A stretch of 11,792 nt of DNA, taken from the NCBI GenBank assembly GCA_938008925.1, contig CALLIQ010000569.1, positions 1 through 11,792 of the forward strand, written 5' to 3'. The position numbers and the translations under genes were made by a program. The DNA comes from an uncultured Acidimicrobiales bacterium. Lineage in GTDB: Bacteria > Actinomycetota > Acidimicrobiia > Acidimicrobiales > SZUA-35. The first letter of the stretch is position 1, and the number at the start of each line of letters is the position of its first letter. The notes below the pieces were generated by a model, which was not told where the DNA came from, ran no database searches, and was given only the letters and a program-made list of their open reading frames with translations. Below are positions 6,615-11,792 of the stretch, piece by piece.

Positions 6615-6617
6615 TGT
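6612..6617 (+). promoter_or_regulatory. Possible -10 (TAGTGT) for a leaderless cNMP-binding gene, overlapping the prmC stop
   Basis: TAGTGT fits TAnnnT, its TAG is the prmC stop codon, and 7 nt separate it from ATG 6625. No Shine-Dalgarno sequence precedes that ATG. The arrangement is the same as at the start of prfA. Confidence 0.45.
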
Positions 6618-6624
6618 CCGGCCC

Positions 6625-7056
6625 ATGTTCGGCCGACACAACAAACTCGACACCGACTGGTTGGGGACCGTTCCCTTCTTTCGGGATTTCAACGCCTCGG
6701 AACTCGAAGAGGTGGCCAACCTCGGCAACAAGATCGAGGCCGAGGTCGGTGCCGAGCTGACCGACCAGGGCCGCTTCGGCGACGTCTGCTACGTGATCGT
6801 CGAAGGCACCGCCAACGTCGTGATGAATGGCGAGTACGTCGCCACGGTCGGCCCCGGCTCGATGGTTGGTGAGATGGCGCTGCTCGAGCACCGGCCGCGC
6901 AATGCGTCGGTCATCGCCGAGCAGGAGATGGTGCTCGTCGCGTTCACCACCAAGGACTTCCGGGCGATGCTCGATCGCAGCCCGTCGGCCAACGAGAAGG
7001 TGCTCACGCTCCTCAACGCTCGCGTCGCCGCAAACCGCGACCGCAGCGCGGAGTAG
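6625..7056 (+). CDS. Stand-alone cyclic-nucleotide-binding domain protein
   Basis: The 143-residue product consists of one cNMP-binding domain of the CRP/protein kinase A regulatory subunit type. It opens with WLGTVPFFRDFNASELEEVANLG (about 12-34), typical of the entry helix. The beta-barrel includes GDVCYVIVEGTANVVMNGEYVATVGPGS. The phosphate-binding cassette is VGEMALLEHRPRNASV, with Glu83 for the ribose hydroxyl and Arg92 for the cyclic phosphate, so ligand binding looks intact. There is no helix-turn-helix, kinase or channel part, so it is not a CRP-type transcription factor by itself; it may act by protein contact. ATG 6625 is chosen because the domain starts there; the frame continues upstream inside prmC without domain homology. 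rpiB begins 3 nt after its stop, so the two are probably cotranscribed. Confidence 0.88.
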   Translation: MFGRHNKLDTDWLGTVPFFRDFNASELEEVANLGNKIEAEVGAELTDQGRFGDVCYVIVEGTANVVMNGEYVATVGPGSMVGEMALLEHRPRNASVIAEQEMVLVAFTTKDFRAMLDRSPSANEKVLTLLNARVAANRDRSAE

Positions 7057-7059
7057 CGC

Positions 7060-7500
7060 GTGCGCATCGCGGTCGCCTCTGACCACGCCGGCTTCAATCT
7101 CCGCAACGCAATCGCCGAGCACCTTCGGGGCCAGGGCCACGACGTCGTCGATCTCGGCACCGAGACGCCCGAGTCCGTCGACTACCCCGACTACGGCGAA
7201 GCGATCGGTCGTTCCGTGGCCGCCGGCGACGTCGAGCGAGGCGTCGCCGTGTGCGGAAGCGGCATCGGTATCTGTATGGCGGCGAACAAGGTTGCGGGCA
7301 TTCGGGCCGCCACGGTGCACGACGTCACCTCGGCCCGCCTGACCCGGCTCCACAACGACGCGAACATCATGTGCGTCGGCGAGCGCTTCATCGGTGAACA
7401 GACCGCGCTCGATGCCGTCGACGCCTTCGTCACCGGTGAGTTCGAAGGTGGGCGGCACGCTCGACGGGTCGACAAGATCGGCGGAATCGACCCCACCTGA
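7060..7500 (+). CDS. rpiB: Ribose-5-phosphate isomerase B
   Basis: RpiB interconverts ribose 5-phosphate and ribulose 5-phosphate in the pentose phosphate pathway. The product has 146 residues, normal for the RpiB/LacAB family. Motifs in order: VASDHAGFNLR (5-15), VDYPDYGEAIGR (around 42-53), VCGSGIGICMAANKVAGIRAA with the catalytic Cys65, and SARLTRLHNDANIMCVGERFIG, which holds phosphate-binding residues. The start is GTG, supported by GGAG (7050-7053) six nt upstream and by exact N-terminal alignment of MRIAVASDHAG. The gene lies 3 nt after the cNMP-binding gene, suggesting one transcript and coupled translation. A hairpin covers the end of the gene. Assignment as RpiB over LacA/LacB rests on the actinobacterial context. 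Confidence 0.95.
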   Translation: MRIAVASDHAGFNLRNAIAEHLRGQGHDVVDLGTETPESVDYPDYGEAIGRSVAAGDVERGVAVCGSGIGICMAANKVAGIRAATVHDVTSARLTRLHNDANIMCVGERFIGEQTALDAVDAFVTGEFEGGRHARRVDKIGGIDPT

Positions 7501-7516
7501 GCGGCGCTGCGCCGCT
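7500..7516 (+). terminator. Short G+C-rich hairpin at the rpiB stop, possible terminator
   Basis: AGCGGCG (7500-7506) pairs perfectly with CGCCGCT (7510-7516) over a 3-nt loop, starting at the last base of the rpiB stop codon. TAGCGT and a run of six C follow rather than T, so it is a weak intrinsic terminator at best. Confidence 0.4.
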
Positions 7517-7525
7517 AGCGTTCCC

Positions 7526-7549
7526 CCCGTCGATCGAACGATCGACGGG
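7526..7549 (+). promoter_or_regulatory. Perfect 11-bp inverted repeat upstream of glyA (operator or leader hairpin)
   Basis: cccgtcgatcg (7526-7536) and its exact reverse complement (7539-7549) flank AA. A TAGCGT hexamer (7516-7521) just upstream could be a -10, placing the transcript start near 7528, at the edge of this repeat. It could therefore be a repressor operator or a 5'-terminal RNA hairpin. No U tract follows, which argues against a classical terminator. Confidence 0.55.
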
Positions 7550-7571
7550 ATCCACCGAAGCGGCAGGATCC
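7548..7571 (+). promoter_or_regulatory. Second glyA leader hairpin sharing bases with the first repeat
   Basis: GGATCC at 7548-7553 can pair with GGATCC at 7566-7571 over a 12-nt loop. Its first two bases are the last two of the preceding inverted repeat, so the two helices compete there. The glyA ribosome binding site (7585-7589) starts 14 nt later. Only 6 bp, so weak on its own. Confidence 0.3.
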
Positions 7572-7594
7572 GTGCTCACGCCTCAGGAGTCACC

Positions 7595-8845
<1,251 letters not shown>

Positions 8846-8854
8846 ACCAGCCCG

Positions 8855-10039
8855 ATGAGAGCCGAGCTGAGTTCCTACCTGGTGGTGGGGCTCGTCGCGG
8901 CTGCGGTGACGGTCCTCACCGTCCCGATCTTCAAGGTGGTCGCCAACGTGCGCGGCTACGTGGTGGTGCCCGATGCGCGCCGCGTGCATCAGACCCCGAC
9001 CGCCACGATCGGCGGCGGGGCGATGTATCTCGGCTTCATGGTGGCGTTCTGCGTCGCGTGGACCACCGGTTGGTTCGAGTCGTCGTTCGCCGGCACGAGC
9101 GAACCGCTCGGCATCGTCGCCATCGCGACGCTCGCCTACGCCGTCGGCATCCTCGACGACGTGCGCGAGATCTCGGCCCCGGCGAAGACCGCCGGGCTCG
9201 TGCTGGCGTCGAGCTTGCTCATTTTCGGTGGCGTGAGCTTGATCTTCTTCCGCATCCCCTTCGTTGGTGTCACGGTCTTGAGCCCCGACCTCGGCTTTCT
9301 GTTGAGCGTCGTGTGGGTCCTCGGGATGACCAACGCCGTCAATTTCATCGACGGTCTCGACGGGTTGGCGTCGGGGATCATGGGCATCGGCGGTGTCGCG
9401 TTCTTCCTCTACACGCTGCGCCTGACCGACGAGGGCTTCGTGCAGCCCGGCAACATCGGCCTGCTCGTCACCGCGATCGTGGTCGGCATCTGTGCCGGGT
9501 TCCTGCCGTGGAACGTGCATCCGGCCAAGATCTTCATGGGCGATGGCGGGAGCCTGCTCCTCGGCTCGCTCATGGCCGCGAGCACGATGGCCGTTGGCGG
9601 ACGAACCGACGACCCTTTCAGCGGCCAGACGTTCTTCTTCTACGCGCCGCTCGTGATTCCGCTGGTCATTCTCGGCGTCCCGGTGATCGACACGATCTTC
9701 GCGATCCTGCGTCGAGCCACGAGACGCCAAGGGCTCGCCACCGCCGACATGGGCCATCTCCATCATCGCCTCATCCGGCTCGGCCACGGGCACCGTCGCA
9801 GCGTGACGATCCTCTGGGCCTGGACCGCCCTGCTCTCGGGGCTGGTCTTGTGGCCCGTCTACAACGAGGGTCGCGGCGACGCGATCGTTCCGCTGGGCGT
9901 CGCCGGCATGGCCGTTCTGCTCTACGTGTCGTTCCGTCCGGGCACCGGTCGAGAGCGTTCAGAGACCGATCCGAAGGGTCCGGTTCCGGCCAATGTGCTC
10001 GACCTCTCGGAACGCCAAACCGAGTCCGCCAAGCAATGA
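8855..10039 (+). CDS. wecA: WecA/TagO-type polyprenyl-phosphate N-acetylhexosamine-1-phosphate transferase
   Basis: This membrane enzyme moves a sugar 1-phosphate, usually GlcNAc-1-phosphate, from a UDP-sugar to a polyprenyl phosphate carrier, starting synthesis of cell-wall or surface glycan. The 394-residue product has about ten hydrophobic segments. Family motifs are present: PDARRVHQTPTATIGGG (39 onward), LDDVREISAPAK with the Asp pair 101-102, NAVNFIDGLDGLASG (Asn160 to Asp169), AKIFMGDGGSLLLG, and HLHHRL (301-306), the histidine motif separating WecA/TagO from MraY. A charged tail of about 40 residues follows the last membrane segment. In M. tuberculosis the rfe/wecA gene also precedes the ATP synthase operon, which supports the call. 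No ribosome binding site is visible before ATG 8855. The exact sugar cannot be read from sequence. Confidence 0.92.
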   Translation: MRAELSSYLVVGLVAAAVTVLTVPIFKVVANVRGYVVVPDARRVHQTPTATIGGGAMYLGFMVAFCVAWTTGWFESSFAGTSEPLGIVAIATLAYAVGILDDVREISAPAKTAGLVLASSLLIFGGVSLIFFRIPFVGVTVLSPDLGFLLSVVWVLGMTNAVNFIDGLDGLASGIMGIGGVAFFLYTLRLTDEGFVQPGNIGLLVTAIVVGICAGFLPWNVHPAKIFMGDGGSLLLGSLMAASTMAVGGRTDDPFSGQTFFFYAPLVIPLVILGVPVIDTIFAILRRATRRQGLATADMGHLHHRLIRLGHGHRRSVTILWAWTALLSGLVLWPVYNEGRGDAIVPLGVAGMAVLLYVSFRPGTGRERSETDPKGPVPANVLDLSERQTESAKQ

Positions 10040-10085
10040 GACGCCGACCCATCCGCGCAATAGCCCAAACCGATAGCAGAGCCGG

Positions 10086-10116
10086 GTTGCGAACGGGGTG
10101 CAGGGTTCAATATCGT
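10086..10116 (+). promoter_or_regulatory. Possible promoter for the ATP synthase operon
   Basis: TTGCGA (10086-10091) and TATCGT (10111-10116) are separated by 19 nt; an alternative CAATAT gives 16 nt. This is the most A/T-rich spot in the 154-nt gap between wecA and the AtpZ-like gene. It would start transcription near 10123 and give a leader of about 70 nt. The long spacer lowers confidence. Confidence 0.4.
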
Positions 10117-10193
10117 CTCGGCGTCGTGGGTGGTGCAGATCGTTGCCCGCGCACGCCGTCTCACTCGCCCCAATCGACTCTGACCTAGGTTCT

Positions 10194-10469
10194 GTGGAAG
10201 CCGATCGAACCCCCCTCACCGAGCAGTTCCAACAGAGCAGCGGCTCCTATGAGCTGGTGCTGTCTGCTGTGATCCTCGGTCTCTTCGGTTACGTGATCGA
10301 TGGTTGGCTCGGCACTCGCCCGGTCTTCATGGTGGGTCTCACCGTCGCCGGCTTCATCGGTGCCGGCCTTTCGATCTACTACCGCTACAAGCATCAGATC
10401 GCTTCGCTCCAGGCCGAGACCGCCGCACTCCGTGCGAAGACCGATGCGAACAAGGGCGCCACATCGTGA
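10194..10469 (+). CDS. AtpZ-like small membrane protein of the ATP synthase operon
   Basis: The 91-residue product has two membrane segments (about 19-35 and 43-64) separated by DGWLGTRP, which fits the AtpZ pattern GYLLDRWLGTSP, then a basic, possibly coiled tail (about 65-91). In Bacillus, AtpZ with AtpI has been linked to magnesium/calcium uptake and to assembly of the c ring of ATP synthase. GTG 10194 is chosen because the AtpZ-like homology begins soon after it and an AGG (10187-10189) is just upstream; the same frame is open back to an ATG-type start at 10098, but that extension is Arg/Cys-rich and unconvincing. The TGA of this gene overlaps the GTG of the next one (GTGA), which indicates translational coupling. 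Family assignment is from motif and position. Confidence 0.78.
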   Translation: MEADRTPLTEQFQQSSGSYELVLSAVILGLFGYVIDGWLGTRPVFMVGLTVAGFIGAGLSIYYRYKHQIASLQAETAALRAKTDANKGATS

Positions 10470-10933
10470 CCGCCCTCACCGAGCGTCTCGAGGGCCCATC
10501 GCCCGCCGCCCAGGTCGCGCTCGACATGGTCAAGCGGGGTCTCCCGTTCCTGCCGCTCGGCATGGCGATCGGTGCGATCGCCGCTGGTTTCAACGGCGCC
10601 GTGTCGGTCACCTACGGCATGGTGCTCGTGCTGCTCAACCTCTTGCTCTCGGCCGCCCTGCTCGGGTGGGCCTCGAAGATCTCCTTCGCCGCCGTCGCCT
10701 CCGCCGCTCTCGGCGGCTACGTGCTTCGGCTCGGCCTGATCTTCGCCGCCGTGTGGATCGTCAAGGACATGTCGTGGGTGGCCATGGTGCCCCTCGGCAT
10801 CACCTTGATCGTCACCCACCTCGGCCTGCTCGTCTGGGAACTCCGTCATGTCTCGGCATCGATGGCGCATCCCGGTCTGAAACCTCGTACCCCTCGTTCG
10901 GCCCCGCGGCCTGTCGCCGCCGGTCGGCGCTAG
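10466..10933 (+). CDS. atpI: AtpI-like protein (ATP synthase subunit I family)
   Basis: The 155-residue product has four hydrophobic segments (about 25-45, 47-68, 75-97 and 102-125) and a basic Pro/Arg-rich C-terminal tail. This layout and the position immediately before atpB match the AtpI family, including the actinobacterial member at the same locus in M. tuberculosis (Rv1303). AtpI helps assemble the c ring of the Fo motor in other bacteria. GTG 10466 overlaps the preceding stop as GTGA and has AAGGG (10452-10456) 9 nt upstream; a longer reading from 10304 would run through the AtpZ-like gene out of frame. Sequence conservation in this family is low, so the assignment leans on topology and neighbours. 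Confidence 0.8.
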   Translation: MTALTERLEGPSPAAQVALDMVKRGLPFLPLGMAIGAIAAGFNGAVSVTYGMVLVLLNLLLSAALLGWASKISFAAVASAALGGYVLRLGLIFAAVWIVKDMSWVAMVPLGITLIVTHLGLLVWELRHVSASMAHPGLKPRTPRSAPRPVAAGRR

Positions 10934-10957
10934 ACATCTCCTCAAGGAGCGACATCG

Positions 10958-11749
10958 GTGTTCGCACTTTTTGCAGCTGAAGAAGGCGGCGGCGGGGGAC
11001 TTCAGTTCCCTCCCATCAGCAACCTGGTCGAGTGGCCGAACTACTTCGGCGACGACACGATCTTCGCGTTCAACAAGATCGGTCTGATCAGCATGCTCGC
11101 GCTGCTGATCCCCACCGGCATGTTCCTGCTCTCCAAGAAGGAGCTCGTGCCTCGCGGCTTGCAGAACATCGTCGAGGGCGCGGTCGAGTTCGTCGACAAG
11201 CAGGTCATCCAGTCGGCGATCGGCCCCGAGGGCCGCAAGTACATGCCGCTGCTGCTCACGATCTTCCTGTTCGTGTTCTTCGGCAACATCTTCGAGGTCA
11301 TCCCGACCTTCCAGATGCCGGCGAACGCCCGCATGGCCAACCCGATCATCCTCGCCCTCACGGCGTGGGCGATGTTCATCGCCGTCGGCATCAAGGCGCA
11401 GGGCTTCGGTGGCTTCATGAAGTCGTCGCTGTTCCCGCCCGGCGTTCCGAAGGCGCTCTACATCCTCGTGACGCCGATCGAGTTTCTCTCGACCTTCCTC
11501 CTTCGCCCCTTCGGCCTGGCGGTTCGTCTCTTCGCCAACATGCTCGCCGGCCACATCCTGCTCGTCACCTTCGGCGTGCTGTGCATCGCCCTCTGGCAGC
11601 AGTCGGCGCTGGCTCTCGTCCTGCCCTTCAGCTTCGCCACCCTCGTCGGCCTCACCGGCTTCGAGGTCATGGTGTCGCTGATCCAGGCGTTCGTCTTCTC
11701 GCTGCTGACCGCGGTCTACATCTCGCTGTCGCTGCACCCGCACCACTGA
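10958..11749 (+). CDS. atpB: F1Fo ATP synthase subunit a
   Basis: Subunit a forms the proton half-channels of the Fo motor and works against the c ring. The 263-residue product has five to six membrane helices. Its hallmark is the fourth-helix motif FGLAVRLFANMLAGH with the essential Arg190 (E. coli Arg210). The last part, VGLTGFEVMVSLIQAFVFSLLTAVYISLSLH, carries the conserved Gln/Tyr-containing final helix. It opens with a short Gly run (GGGGG, 10-14) before the first helix. The start is GTG, with AAGGAG (10944-10949) 8 nt upstream, the strongest ribosome binding site in the window. The gene follows AtpZ- and AtpI-like genes; subunit c (atpE) would be expected next, just outside the window. 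Confidence 0.97.
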   Translation: MFALFAAEEGGGGGLQFPPISNLVEWPNYFGDDTIFAFNKIGLISMLALLIPTGMFLLSKKELVPRGLQNIVEGAVEFVDKQVIQSAIGPEGRKYMPLLLTIFLFVFFGNIFEVIPTFQMPANARMANPIILALTAWAMFIAVGIKAQGFGGFMKSSLFPPGVPKALYILVTPIEFLSTFLLRPFGLAVRLFANMLAGHILLVTFGVLCIALWQQSALALVLPFSFATLVGLTGFEVMVSLIQAFVFSLLTAVYISLSLHPHH

Positions 11750-11755
11750 TCGTCT

Positions 11756-11773
11756 CGCTGATCTCGATCAGCG
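11756..11773 (+). other. Hairpin in the spacer after atpB
   Basis: CGCTGAT (11756-11762) pairs perfectly with ATCAGCG (11767-11773) over a CTCG tetraloop, 6 nt after the atpB stop. CGTCTCG flanks it on both sides as a direct repeat. No U tract follows. It may shape transcript stability or translation between atpB and the expected atpE. Confidence 0.45.
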
Positions 11774-11792
11774 TCTCGATTCGTCGCAACTC

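Noticed and set aside
7501..7594. Glycine or tetrahydrofolate riboswitch before glyA
   Set aside because: The leader is under 100 nt and shows no conserved core I recognise; only simple inverted repeats are visible.
10040..10193. Small gene or RNA between wecA and the AtpZ-like gene
   Set aside because: The open frame from 10098 gives an Arg/Cys-rich extension without a ribosome binding site, and no strong RNA fold stands out; only a promoter-like site can be supported.

Overview
This G+C-rich window holds a conserved housekeeping region, with all genes on the plus strand. Two features point to an actinobacterium, probably of the Acidimicrobiia/Ilumatobacter type. The Rho has a long low-complexity N-terminal insertion, and the order rho - rpmE - prfA - prmC - ... 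- wecA - AtpI-like - atpB matches the Mycobacterium tuberculosis rho-to-atp cluster. The inserted rpiB and glyA recall the Bacillus rho-prfA-prmC-ywlC-rpiB-glyA-atpIB order. The taxonomic call is inference from gene order and composition.

Layout. Positions 2-838 hold the C-terminal part of a probable secreted SH3b-domain protein. A hairpin and a promoter-like site follow, then a structured leader and rho (1061-3022). A strong hairpin closes rho. Next come a cysteine-free (type B) L31 gene, an uncharacterised gene that lacks a standard start codon in its likely full-length form, release factor RF1 (prfA) and the RF1 methyltransferase prmC. After these lie a stand-alone cyclic-nucleotide-binding domain protein, ribose-5-phosphate isomerase B, a hairpin-rich intergenic leader and glyA. 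The last block is a WecA-type polyprenyl-phosphate sugar transferase, a promoter-like site, an AtpZ-like protein, an AtpI-like protein and atpB, which opens the F1Fo ATP synthase operon continuing beyond the window.

How the genes fit together. Rho ends transcription, RF1 ends translation, and PrmC methylates the GGQ glutamine of RF1, so one block serves termination. RpiB and GlyA supply pentose phosphate and one-carbon metabolism. WecA starts a cell-surface glycan on a lipid carrier. AtpZ, AtpI and AtpB belong to ATP synthase.

I see no mobile element, phage, CRISPR array, tRNA or rRNA, and no clearly novel multi-gene system. The parts most worth a second look are the unrecognised gene between L31 and RF1, the prion-like insertion and altered bicyclomycin-site residue of Rho, the zinc-free L31 in the main rpmE position, a recurrent design in which an upstream TAG stop doubles as a promoter -10 for a leaderless gene, the cNMP-binding gene sitting where Sua5 lies in relatives, and the nested inverted repeats ahead of glyA.
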